Shown here one piece after another: positions 11,522 to 29,812 of a stretch of 64,000 bases of DNA. The translations under genes and the position numbers were made by a program. The stretch covers positions 33,356,398 through 33,420,397 of the forward strand of contig NC_054865.1 in NCBI RefSeq assembly GCF_018320785.1, given 5' to 3'. The stretch's first letter is position 1, and each line of letters begins with the position of its first letter. Below the pieces are notes generated by a model. That model saw only the letters and a list, made by a program, of their open reading frames with translations, searched no databases and was not told where the DNA came from. The stretch comes from Cheilinus undulatus. Taxonomy: Eukaryota > Chordata > Actinopteri > Labriformes > Labridae.

Positions 11522-14500
11522 TTAAAAACTGAACGGCTGCTCCAGTGACCCGCCCATAGCAGACAAGGTGTCACTCAGTGTGGCCTTTAGCGCTGAATAA
11601 TCCGGCTGCTCAGAGTACTGCAGAGCCATCACTGCTGTCAGGTAGCTTTGAAATGCACCTACACCACAGAACACACACAGGCACACAGATATATCAGCAC
11701 AGAACAAAAGAAAGGAGACTTTTTATGCATAAATATTTCAACTTACTGGAAACTCTTTTCTTCCCAAAGCAGTGACTCAGCAGTGCAGGAACATCTTCCA
11801 CGTACCTATGGCAAGGACATTTTAAACTTTTTTTATTTTACTTGCATTTCAACAACAACCTTTCCACAAAATGTAGAAAAGGAGGCATACAGCAAAATTC
11901 AGTATTTTTTAATGTGCTAACGGTGTGTTAAGTTGGCATGTCTCACCTTTGTTTTAGCGTGGCGACCTGGTCTGGGTTTGTAAGTTCAGTCCAGGGCAGC
12001 GATCCTGTGTGCCAACGCAGCATGCAGTAACCCAGAGACTGAAGGTCACTGCGGCGAGACGGAGCTGAAGCAGAGAAGACACAACAAAGTGACCACAACA
12101 TGTGTTTGCTGTCCCAGCTTTACCCTGATACATATAAACACAAAAACAACCTTCAGATGAACAATCTGTTTTTTTATTGTGTCTTCAGATTAGGGGAATG
12201 ATAAAGGAAGCTTTTCACACATCTTCATAAGGTAGAATCTGAGTGTGGTAATGTAGTACAGTGTTTGCCTGGTGGCTCTGGGGACAGATGGATTGTGGGA
12301 TTGTGTAGGTGTCCTCTCATGGTTGTTCTTTCAGCAGCTTGTAGAAAAAAATTTAATCTGATTCACTGACGTTAGTGGAAGAATAAAACGGTGACTCACC
12401 TGCTCCCTTATGTGCGTCCAGGCTAATAAACTCTATGGTGCCCTCGTGTGGCGTTCTGCTGGCTTCACGATAGTCTACATGCCGCCCACCTGGACAGTAC
12501 CTGAACGCATGGCAGTAACCCACCAGGTATACCTGAACAGATACACATGAAAAGAGCGTTGAATGTTAAATAACTTACTATATGGAATGATTACTTTTTA
12601 AAAATAATCTTGTCTTACCTGAGATTTCTGTTCTAGTTTGATGAAAACGTTTTCTGAACATAAATCCGCATGAACGTACTCGTTTGAGTGGATGTACTGC
12701 AGCACGTCTAACTGGAGGAGGGAGAAATGTTATTGTTGTTAAGAGTGAGGAGGGAATAATTGTTTTTAGATTTACAGGCTGTCTCATGAATAAAACTCAC
12801 TATTCTACAGGTGAGCTGAAGAACAGTTTTCTCTGACAGACACTCCTCTTCCTCCTCCATAACAGACTGAAGACACTGGCCCATGTTGGGAAAAATCAGA
12901 AACCTATATTTGGGGGGAAAAGTACACAAAAAGAGGATAAATAAATGTAAATATCTTGTGTTAGAATTAATATATGAATTACATTTTTCACACCTGTAAG
13001 AATCACTATGTAGACCAAAGCCAACACAGGAAGGGATCCCCAGAAAATCCATCCTATTTTGTTTGATCCACTTTTCCACTAAAGGGACACAAACAGGTTT
13101 TAATAGGAGGATTAATGTGTGAGGTGAACATAAAACATTACACTGCTGACAAACCAGCACTGAACTTCAAGAAAGCACAAGTTTATTTTGGCCTGATGCT
13201 GCTCCATTTCTTTTTTTCCCCCCCATTTCTTTAAACCTTCTACTGCTTGATTGTCTCCATGGTTACATTTCTGATACATTTCTGTTTCTTGCAACCGTTT
13301 CAGCTATTTTAACAACAGTAAAACTTTAAATTTGCACAGCTCCTCAAGGACAATAATGAGGAGTGAGGTAAATGCTTCACTCTTTAATCAGAGACACTGT
13401 CCTACTGTAAGCTGATTAATAACGGAAAATGAAACACACTGAAGCCTCACCTGATGGAGGTTTAGCAGCTCTCTGCAGGAAGTTCTGCTCATTGAAGATT
13501 CTTCCATCTTTGGCTCCCTTACAGGGAAAAGTGCAAAACATTTACATATGTATGAATTTCTACCTAATCATCACTCCTTTGGACAGTCTTGAGGACTTTC
13601 TTACCAGTTTGAGGATGTGGTTTGAGTCCTTGGAGTTGGATCTCGAAACTGTTTGCAAAACTGGAAAAAAAGAAAACAGCATTATTTAATTTCAGCTGTA
13701 CAATTTAGTGCTGTTTTTATAAGAAAATATTACATCATCAAGAAAAATGATGTTTTATTCATTCAATTAAGCCAGGCAGGGCCGCTCATAAGGGGGGATA
13801 AATAGGGGAGCTTTCTGGGACCTAGCCAAACAAGGGGCACATGGGCGTCGGCAAAATCATGGTCCATTGTAAAGTTAATCCGTAATAACTAGCTTTAATC
13901 TTAAAACTGAAAAATTACCACTCTTATCAAATCAACAAATATAGGATTTTATTTATTTCTGCTGTAGTTTTTTCTTTCTAAACCCCTTTTCTTTAAACAG
14001 AATTACCTTTTTTGGTATTGTTAACAATATGGATGGACACAGTGAATAAGACGATAAGGACAGTAATGTCAGACTGTACAGCTAAGCCATGATGTGCACA
14101 AACATCAGGATGCTAGAAAAATAATAATAAAATAATTGTGAAAAGGGCAAAAGTGAAGAAATGTATTAAAAGGGGCAAAATGGGCCAGAAGTGGCAAGAA
14201 AGGGCAAATAGTTTCAAAACTGACTACTGCTTGATTGTCTTCTGGTAAATTTCTGTTTGTTGCTATCTGTTCTATCTATTTAAAAAAACAGTAAAACTTG
14301 ACATTTGCATCTCCCACAGCGCCTTAAAAAATGGTCAAAAAAAGTGTTAAAAATAGCACCAAAAGTGGGTCAAAACCAGCAAAAGGAAGTGGCAACAAAA
14401 GGTATAAAATTCAAAAATTCAGAAAAGAAGTGGCCAAAATTTGCAAAAAGTGACAAAAAATGAAAAAAAGCATAAAAAAATGTACCAAAAAGGCCAAAAG

Positions 14501-16645
14501 AAGAAAGGGGAAATTGGCAAAAAGAAGCAAAAAAAAAAAAAAAAAAAATCGCACAAGTGTCAAAAATGGTTTAAAGTGGTAAAAAAGTGTCAGCTAGGGG
14601 GCAGAAAGTAGCAAAATGGGTTTTATGAGACAAAAAGAGTCAAATGGCAGCAGAAATTAGTTCAAAAGTGGCAAAAAATGCTGAAAAAATGGCTAAAAGT
14701 GTCAAAATGGTATAAAGAAGTAGCCAAAATGGGGAAAAAGGACCAAAAATTGGGAAAAAAATGGAAAAAAGAGGTGGGGAAAATGGGCAAAAATGGCAAA
14801 TAAATGTCAGCCAATAGGAAGAAAGCAGCAAAAATTGGTCTTAAGAGGCAAAAAAAGTAGCAAATTGCAGCAGAAATTGATTATAAGTGGAAAAGCAGGA
14901 AAAAATGTGGGAAAAGTTATGATAATTCTTGCTGTACAGCACTAGCACACTCACAGGAGGGTAAATCAGCCCTTTACATATTCTGTACATGGAGTAGAAT
15001 ATGTATTTATTTGAGGATAACTTCTTTAGATGAGTCATCTCATTTTATAGGGGGTCCTTCCATAAATATATGGATGAAAATGAACATTGCAAGAGAAACA
15101 CAGCAGGACATTAACACTGACCAAAACACAAATAGCTTTCCCAGCCCAACCCAACCAGACCCACACCTACCAGCCCACCTAGAAATGCAAATACACATAC
15201 TGTAGTTATTAATCAATACATGTAGAGATACACAGACTCTTTATTTTTAGTCCTGTCTATAAAGTTGACCTTGATTTAACAGTGAGTGTGAAGACTGAGT
15301 GATTAGCACCATTCCCTGTACGTTCACTTGAATACTGTCAGAACAACAGACTGTATACGCTTCAGTCTGACAGTATTCCCCCAATACACTCACCTTCATA
15401 GAAGATCTCTGTCATGCTCTGAGTGAGCAGTTTTCCCAGCTTCCACTTCTTTCCTGTTGTATCTGTCACCTCTTCACCTTCCTGCAGTGGCTCCACATTA
15501 GCTGCATGCTTTGCTTTCTTGGCTTTATTTTTACCTGTCACTAAGCATGTAAAAAACATATTACGAGCTTGTTACTCTGACAAAATTCTGGTTTTAAATT
15601 CACTGAGGGATTTAACATTTACACTTCCAAAGACTGAACTGAATGTAACCTATTAAAGATATGCAGCAGGGCATAATTTTTCTTTACCTTTTGAAGGAGA
15701 CTTGGTGGTTGGTGAAGAAAATGGGGAAGAAGCAGCCCTTGGAGAGCCATCTACTGTTAATTCTACTGCTTTACTCCCAACTTTATCTCCCACCTGCTTC
15801 ACAGCAGGGCTGGAGGGTTTCACCTTTCCTCTGACTTCATGGGGATCCAGTCAGAAGTAAAATGGACAAGGAAAGATTGTGGCATAACGGTGAGAGAAAC
15901 TCAATTTTTCCAGAGGATTTATGTTAGTAAGTGTATTTTTCACTCACCAGTTCGAGGGGATTTTCCTGTAGGAGAGGAAGACGGGTGTAAAGATGTCTCT
16001 ACCTCAGTGTTTGGTTTAACTGAGTGCAACTTTGTAGGAGTTCTAACCAATCCAGCATTGTTATCTGCTGATACAAGTAAAAACATTTATCTGACATAGG
16101 AAGGCGTAAGCTCACCAACAATTTCATTAAGAAACAAACTAAAACTAAGTGTTGTTAAATTTGACATCCTTTCATCCATTACCTTCAGTTTTGTCAGCTA
16201 TGACAGGTTTAGTAGAAGACACCACAGGTGAAGTGACATTACGAAAGGTGAAAGAAACCTCCTTGTCCAGACGTAGGGAGTTGCGGGTCTTTCGGAGTGC
16301 AGGACGAGCTGTAACTGGAGTTGATGAAGTGAGGGGGGTTGCGAGGGCTGCAAGAATAAAAACACAATCACAAAATCTATGGAAAACACCACATTAGTCT
16401 TTTTACAGTATTGCCATAAATTCACTTTTACTTTCTGTGGGTGCAAAACTAGTGCTTGAAGCCAGGCTTGTTTTAGTCACTGATTCTTCTGTCCATTTAG
16501 ATGGAGAGAGATTTAAAGACAGAGCTGAGATCACTGGTCCAGGCTCTTCTTCAGAGGAAGATGGAAGTTTCTCTCCACATGAAGGGCAAAACCTGAAACC
16601 AGGCTGCAACTTTGTCCCACACTGAGGGCAGAAATGAAAAGGCAT
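11522..16645 (-). CDS. vrk3: VRK3, vaccinia-related-kinase-family pseudokinase
   Basis: Fourteen coding exons read on the minus strand: 16645-16432, 16347-16183, 16067-15948, 15828-15688, 15540-15394, 13660-13605, 13517-13451, 13078-12994, 12903-12801, 12711-12619, 12532-12400, 12064-11947, 11805-11747 and 11658-11522. All phases agree and give 545 aa (human about 474). The N-terminus has a zinc-ribbon-like pair of CxxC motifs (C6, C9, C20, C23). A Ser/Thr-rich linker follows, then the VRK fold. Family matches include [35 protein letters not shown] and [12 protein letters not shown]. The HRD region reads HAD (H380-D382) with Cys where VRK1 has the catalytic-loop Lys, and the DYG motif reads GYC (402-404). 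Human VRK3 is a nuclear scaffold that stimulates the phosphatase VHR/DUSP3 against ERK; that role is inherited by homology. The extra length is mainly in the linker. Confidence 0.95.
13771..14960 (+). repeat. Interspersed element with an internal tract of degenerate tandem repeats
   Basis: The left end (GCCAGGCAGGGCCGCTCATA) and the following about 350 bp are homologous, in opposite orientation, to 41300-41640. Shared motifs include ACCACTCTTATCAAA, TTATTTATTT.TGCTGTAGT and AGTAATGTCAGACT. From about 14150 to 14900 the interior is a degenerate tandem repeat with units like GGCAAAAAGTGG and AAAATGGGC. It occupies the large vrk3 intron between exons 15540-15394 and 13660-13605. Confidence 0.7.
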
Positions 16646-16678
16646 CCTGGAAGAGACCAACAAAAATACTATTTTAAC

Positions 16679-16737
<59 letters not shown>
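16679..16737. repeat. (ATCT)n microsatellite
   Basis: About 14-15 uninterrupted copies of the tetranucleotide lie just upstream of the first coding exon of vrk3, in the intron that follows its non-coding exon. It is likely length-polymorphic. Confidence 0.97.
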
Positions 16738-17065
16738 AGGGTAATTGTTGTGTGCAAAGGTTAGATTCTCGTGTAAATCAGTTTAATAAATCAGCAGCCA
16801 TTACACCATTTATGGATTAGAAAGATAGGTCTAGAGCATTTCTTACTGGAATTATACCAACATATGCCACCTCCTGTTTAAAACAATCTGTGTAATATGA
16901 TCTAGCTCGTTCAAACTTCCTCAAAATAAACATAAATCTCCTTCTGGCTGGGCGTATAGTACTGTTACTGGTTTGGCCATCTGGTTTTCAGGAAAACTAC
17001 TGCCCAGGCAAAAAATAGCATTTAACAATGAATTTGCCAGAAAGAGTCAAAAGTGTGTAAACTAC

Positions 17066-17160
17066 CTTCAAACACTCCTCCTGACGATTCGACTGTTAAA
17101 CTTCCGGGTTTGGACATTAGTTTCTTCTTCACACAATAAAAAGATCTTGTGTTGTAGCTG
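17066..17160 (-). promoter_or_regulatory. vrk3: Probable vrk3 non-coding first exon and promoter
   Basis: On the minus strand a donor (GAAG|GTAGTT) ends an exon at 17066. It can pair with the acceptor TCTCTTCCAG directly before the vrk3 ATG (exon starts at 16646). Just upstream, around 17098-17107, lies an ETS-type site (CCGGAAGT on the minus strand). Transcription probably starts near 17.1-17.2 kb. This is inference from splice signals only. Confidence 0.5.
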
Positions 17161-17328
17161 TCCAGCGGAGGAGTGCCCCCTTGTGGCGGATGGGGGTAAT
17201 TATATCCAAACTGATGACAGAAGGACCTTTGCCATAAACAGGCTCCAGAGCGTTATCGTTATATTAATGTATGTGTGTTGGATCAGTAGCATTAGTGCTA
17301 GGACTTATCCTGGCTACAGTTGCCTGAT

Positions 17329-17665
17329 TTTGGAGCTGAAAAGTGTGTGAAGCTATCATTTGGCTCTGAAATTAAGTTATTTATTCATGCTTCTTTTTTA
17401 CTACAAATTTTCACCCATTTTTGTCACTCTTTGCCATCAAACCAAATTTTGCTGCTTTTTTGCCCATTTTCACCCCATTATAGCCACTTGTGGCCCAGTT
17501 TGGCACTTTTCACTCATTGTTAGCATTTGTGGTCTGTTAACGAATTTTTTTTTTTTTTTTTTTTTGCCCATTTTAACCCATTTTCCCCCCTTTCCACTTT
17601 CTAACCATTTAGGGGGCAATTTTTGCCACTTTTTCTTGAAACTTCCAGTCCCTTTTTGCTCTGAA
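17329..17665 (-). repeat. Truncated copy of the tandem-repeat-bearing element
   Basis: It begins TTTTGGAGCTGAAAAGTGTG, matching 40720-40745, and continues as degenerate units such as CCCATTTT.GCC and CCACTTTT. It is inverted relative to 13771-14960. It lacks the non-repetitive end that the other two copies share. Confidence 0.6.
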
Positions 17666-17669
17666 ATTT

Positions 17670-20189
17670 TAGGTATTTTCATGGGTATCTGGAAAATTTA
17701 TTTGAAGATTTTGATTACTGATGTCCTTTTAGATCATCAGTAATTTTACAGCCATTTTCATTGAATTTAAAAAAAAAAAAAAAAAGGAAATTTAGGTACG
17801 TTTTATTTCAAATTTGTGGGAATTTTTTTGAAAATTTTTAGGAAGTTCCATGGAAAACTTGTACTTGGATGTTGAGGTTTTCTGATAAAGTTTCACTGAA
17901 ACATTTGGGAGATATTTGAAAAAAAAAAAAACAGGATACTGTTTATGGGTTACTTTTAAATATGTAAGAATTTTCATAGGAATTTTAGGTAATTTATTTG
18001 AAAATTAAGGGAATTTGTGTGGACATATGGAAGGAAAATTTCAAAGATATAAACCAACACAGTTCTGTATTTTCTGCAGAAACAGGAACCTTAGGAGATT
18101 TGCAAATACCATTTTGTAAAACACTAAAACAAAAACAAAACAAAAAACAAAACAAGAAAGGAAATAAAGACCAGGTGGAGCTTTTAAAATGATCAGATCC
18201 TACTAACCCTAAGCGTTAGAAACTAAAAGTGCTTTCTAAACAAAAGCTCAGGTCTCCAGAGGTTGAAGTGGAATTTGGACTACTGTTAAATATCTACAAT
18301 TCAGAGGCTGCTTGTTCATCTGAAGGCACAAATAACAGAGTAAAACCAATAACAAGCATCAATGGATTTATAAGATGCACACAAACTGCCTAAATAAAAA
18401 TGCTTAACATCTATAACAAACTGCTACAAAGAATACATAAATAAAAATGTTTATTTTGGACATAATTTACATATTTTGCATATGAAACTTTATGGCACAA
18501 AACGAAATATTTCAGTGTACTGTGCTGATATAATCAAACATAATTTTAGTCATAACTCTTCCATTGGTGGATTGAGTGAACGGAAAAATAAACTTGTTTT
18601 TTATGTAAAACATCACATTCACCATTTACACAGGAAAGAATGACAGTATAATACATATTATGTGGATTTTTGTGTGAAACCATTAACACACTTTGACACA
18701 AATACAATACCATTCCAGTGTTTTACTAACAGTGTAAAGACCCTCATTTTTGTAAAACATTAAATGATTGGTGTAACAACAAGATGGACGCTAGGAAGTC
18801 TTAGGCTTTTAATGTCTTGCTTTAACAGTTTGTTGATGAAAAATGTATAAAATAAATAATCAGAATATATATCATTTTCCTACCTTATTTTGCCTAATCA
18901 ACTAAATTAACACCATTCTTTACCACTCCTTCAAAATTTAATAGCTTTAGACACCTTAACGCAACATTTCTACCAGTTAATACTCGCATGAATTTGTATG
19001 AGTTGACTGAAAGGGAGCAGTTATTTATTTAGCTGGTGGCCGAATCATCTCTAAGTATTTTGTTTTTTTTAATTATTTCTCTAAAGCCCTCAGTTTAATA
19101 CAAGGGAGTTACGTGTGACTACATGTCTCCTAAACTGACACTGAACTGTAAAAGGTAAACTGAAGAGTAGATACAAAACTGTTCCAGTCAGATTTTGCAT
19201 TTTCATTTTCTCTACAGATTATGCAGAAAATTTAAACTCCAGCACTCTTAATGGTTTCTCACTTAGCGGACAGTATTCTTTTCCTGCCGAATTAAGGATA
19301 AATATCTTTTAAAAATATGATAATTGAAATAAATATTTCATTGGGAACCAGTGGCTGTTATTGGTGAAACCTGTCGCTGTTCTTAGTGATGTGCAGAAAA
19401 ATTAGGCACATCAAATATCCTCATTCTTATCACAGATGAAAACAAGCACATGCACTAAAAGAGCATAAATGAGTTGTTATGGCTTGTCAGACAAGCCACA
19501 AATGGTCAATGTGAGAAACACATTGTCACATTGTCACACAGTCACACTTATGAAATTACAGCATTTACGACATTTAGTAGTACATTATAAGCACCCTGCA
19601 GGTTACTAATAAAGGTACGTCCCAGCTTACTACAATCCCAACAACAAGTATGACTGGAGGCATCAGACTAGCTCTATCTGTCTGCAGAGGAAGGATCAGA
19701 GAGCTTCTTTCTTCATTTCAGTGTAAATCTAAGCTTACTTTACAGCAAGTACAAGAAACCTTATTGATAGCACATCTGTTAGGGAAGCTCCCTCAGCTGC
19801 TTTGAGCCAAAAGTTTATTCCTGAATATTTGATCAGCATATTGAGTTGAGGACTTTGCTTGATTTATATCCTTGGTATTATATGAAATAATAAATATCCC
19901 ACACTCCAGCGACATTTTCCTCAGAAGGTTGTCCTATGAACTGAATTGAAATGAAATGACTTTACCAAAAGGCATTTAACTGTTTAAATAAAACCACATC
20001 TCAGCGACAGTAGATCATTAATGCACTGGTGTGTGGGTAAAATGAAACAAAATCAATCAACTTCCACCTCACTTAACATAAAATACATACATATATATAT
20101 TTATACTCCCACTGTTAAACTTGGATGACTTCCTATTTTTAGCCACTATTATGAGCACAGATATGTGACCAGCCGACTCATCAATCCTT
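17670..20189 (-). other. rab27a: A/T-rich spacer; right part is probably the rab27a 3' UTR
   Basis: No coding exon is visible. Several A-rich runs occur at 17769-17785, 17919-17931 and 18127-18165. On the minus strand an AATAAA signal lies at 18450-18455, which would give rab27a a 3' UTR of about 1.7 kb. Nearer signals cannot be excluded. Confidence 0.35.
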
Positions 20190-26323
<6,134 letters not shown>

Positions 26324-27099
26324 TTAGTTTCTGAAACACACAAACAAAATATCTCAGTAAAACAACAACAGCACTATTTGGTAGAGAAATACATCTCTAA
26401 ATGAAGTTCAATTGGTTTATCTATACCCCAACGAACATAGCACAACACTCATCCAGCAACTCAGACATGAAGAATCCAAAACATGTAGAAAACTGTTGTT
26501 TTTTTAAAGGATAACCTGGGATTACTACATTTTTTAAGAGTTGCTATGTCAATTCCAGCAAATGTTCAATTTTCAAAAAGCCTGGATGTTGTGAATTAAA
26601 TCCAGATGATGGTTTTCCTCTCAAACATTTTCCTTGCCTATTAAAACATCAATGAACATCAACCTAGCAGTAGTTCACATATGCTTGACACAGACTCTGC
26701 AGTTTAAAATCAATCAACTTTCTAAAAAAAATTAAAATTCACTTTATACTCCAGTTTTGTGTACTTCAGCATGTCATATTAAGCTGTTTTAGGAAATACC
26801 AGAGCATTTATAAGAAGTAAAACTAAATATTTGGGGCAGGTTTCATGTCTTCGGTAGAAACTTATCAGGGGTCAACATCAACAGTGGCACATTTCTCATT
26901 TTAAAAAATTGAAAACCAGTTCCTGGTCTTTGCTCTCTGTGGCAATTATTATTGACCCTGTAGAGAATGGTGACAGAAAAACAGCCCAATAAGGCCTCTT
27001 AATCTAAGACGTGCTTGTTGTTTTAGAGGTTCACTTTAAATGACAGCACGAGACTGTGGTTTTATTTCTGAGGAGTGTTTGAAAAGCATGACAACAGGT

Positions 27100-27560
27100 C
27101 AGGTCAGGTATGGGAGCATGGGAGCATATTATGCCGGTTCGGCACTTCCACATCAGCCTACAGCTCTGGCCTCGAGAGGGCCTGCACCAGTCCCATACCC
27201 CATCTTTCCATGTATCCTCCCAGCTGCCCCCTCCACCATGCACACAATCTCCCCAGCATCTGGACTTGTCCACTGGATCCACCTGGTATGTGGTGAGTGG
27301 AATAAGGCCCAGGAAAGTGCACCAGTTTCCCTGAAAAAGCACAGCTGCTATACCTATATCAATATAGCTGACTATTCACATCCCCGCTCCCCTGAGCACA
27401 TCAGCATTAGACGCACTGTCTTGCCAGTGACACCCAAAGGAGTCCAGTTTACGCTTCTTGCCATCAGTCAACATCCAGGCCTCACAAGAATATAGAAGAC
27501 CAGAAGGACCAAGGACTTAAAGACTCTGACTTTCATCCACATGCTCAGACACCCATTATG
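27100..27560 (-). mobile_element. Non-LTR retrotransposon fragment (reverse-transcriptase C-terminal relic)
   Basis: On the minus strand 27400-27500 reads LYSCEAWMLTDGKKRKLDSF, then WQDSASNADVLRGAGM. This fits the region after the reverse transcriptase in RTE-like and related LINEs (usually LLYGCETWTL...RW.D..SN..VL). No intact ORF remains. Confidence 0.55.
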
Positions 27561-29547
27561 CCATCCTGTCTTGCTCAGCAAACCCACTGCCCCATGTGCA
27601 AGTCCCAAGTCTGCAGTTGATCTCAGCCTTGCATAGAAGATCGATGGATTACACTTCTAGGGTAGGTAAACTGCTCTACAACTTCCACGCTCTCACCATT
27701 CACAGACACAGATTTGATGGCAAGTTCAGAGCCCCCACAAGACAACAGCTGCACCAATATTACTGTAATTTCATGAATGAAGTGGACAGGTTAACCAAGT
27801 ATGATTAAAATTAGAAGTCTCCATGGTACAAGATAAAAACAGTAACTATAAAGAATTATATTTGGGGCTATACTGTACATTTTCTTGGGTTGCATTTTCT
27901 TGGGTGGCTTATTTTGAAACTGCTGAATATCTTAATTACTGTAATTATACGGCGAGTTAAAATACTAACGCTATCTGTTCAGTTCTAGCAAGGAAAAGCG
28001 GATGCCTGGGGACCTTGGTGAACTCTGCTAGTGAGCTGGAGCCAGAAACAGGAAAGGAAGGCTTGGTAGAATTGTAATAGAAGGTCTAACATATTGTTTA
28101 TGATCTTTTTATGGGAATTTGTTCAAAATAAGAAAAGTAGCTTAACACCAGCTTGACCCTCTAGAACTGTCTGGGTATGAAGGAAAATCTATTTGTGCAG
28201 TTCAGTTGATTATTTAGAGAGCCATGGCTTCCAGCTCCAGGGCTGGGCTGTGTCCAAACTGGTCACTTTGTGTGACAGACATGCAGAGGTTTGGTAAGTT
28301 GTGAGCACAATGTTATTTAAATGTAATTTTAACTGAAGTATCAACAGTTTAAAAATGTCATTTGACCTAGCTTTAAGACTGTGCAGACTCTCACAGGTGT
28401 ATCCTATCATTCTGTCAGTGGTGTTAAAACAGGGCAGAGCTAAGATTAAAACGATGCACTGTCATAAAGCCAACGAGGCATGAGTATGATAGCAGGTTGA
28501 TCAGCCCCACCCTAACAGGTACAACAGAAGGACTGAGATGGGTAAGCCAATCAAGAACAGCTTGTACAGTATGCACTTTCACACTCAGAGGTCTGATCAG
28601 GACAAACTGGTGAAAAACAATAGTGTCAGTGGCTGTGTAGGGCTTTAAGACTTTTTCTCCAAATTCCCAGATTGAATTAGGCCAAACAGATTACCTTCTG
28701 ATGAATAAACAATGGGATTTGGTGCTCAGTTTCTCCACAGAGTGAAGGTGATGCCGTTTTCAGGGGCTGATTGAGTCTGCTCATAGGTGAAGTTCATTCA
28801 AACCACACTTCACTGTGTGGTATTTAATTCTGTCTGTTGTATTTCCAGTCAAACTGGTTGATTCATACAGTACACAAAGGTGTTTTAATTACTCACTATC
28901 AATGTTGCATGGAGTCAATCCTCACTCTGATGCACGTCAAATGAGAACATCCTTTAAACAGAGTGAGCTGGTTTCATGATGCAGTTACAGGACGAATACC
29001 TCCAACTACACGTCTGTTTCAACCGTACACAGGGTCCTTTAGATTCATAAAGGGATAAATGGTATGCAGAGCATCGACAAGGAGATGAAACTGCATTTAC
29101 ACAGTGAGAAACTTGCCAAAAGTACCAAAATCACTGATCCACACTGTCCTACTTCTATGGCACCCTTCTGTTCTACCTGTACAACCCTACAGGGAGGAGA
29201 TGGACACACTGCTGGCTTGAACCACTACCTACCAAATAAGGGTATCGTTGGCTTTGGAAACACAAGCAAGATCAGGATTTACTAAACCAAAATGTACCAA
29301 ACTGTACAGAACTACACACGCAACATTATTAAGCAACCCAATAAGCAATCTACAGTCTGAATGGACCAAGTTTTCTTGGTCTGTGAGTCACAGCAAAAAG
29401 GTGTAAATTACAGCTTTTGTGTTTACTGATCTGACTGAATAAAGCAACTGTCTTTTATTCATATAAGAGTGGCCACACAGCAGAGTTAGTCCCAACTGTG
29501 AAAGTTAGTTTACAGAGGGTGTTATTAGTCAGTATAGTTAGAGTTAT

Positions 29548-29812
29548 TTGATGGAGACAGGAGAGAGGTGGCCGCCTCCCTGTGGAGGTCTTCAGGTCAC
29601 GTCCAACTGGGAGACCTTACAAGACCCAGAACTTGCTGGAGGGATTATATATCCCATCTGGCCTGGGAATGCCTTAGAATCCCACAGGAGGAGATGGAAA
29701 ATGTCGCTGGGAAGAGGGATGTCTGGTTTATCTTGCTCAGCCTGCTGTCACCCTGACTCCACCCAGGATGAGAGTAGGAGAATGGATGGATGGAGGAGAG
29801 GCGATGCTTTGC
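29548..29812 (+). mobile_element. LINE 3' end, Rex/RTE-like
   Basis: On the plus strand the relic reads WRDYISHLAWECLRIPQEEM and VAGKRDVWFILLSLLSP before a stop, then a GGATGGATGG tail. This is the usual C-terminus and tail of fish Rex-type LINEs. The element is 5'-truncated, as LINE copies often are. Confidence 0.65.

Noticed and set aside
16679-16737. A CRISPR-like array of short repeats
   Set aside because: It is a plain tetranucleotide microsatellite in a vertebrate intron, with no spacers.
27031-27495. Several overlapping ORFs of 70-150 codons on both strands
   Set aside because: The region is a LINE fragment. The only meaningful reading is the reverse-transcriptase relic on the minus strand, and no intact gene remains.
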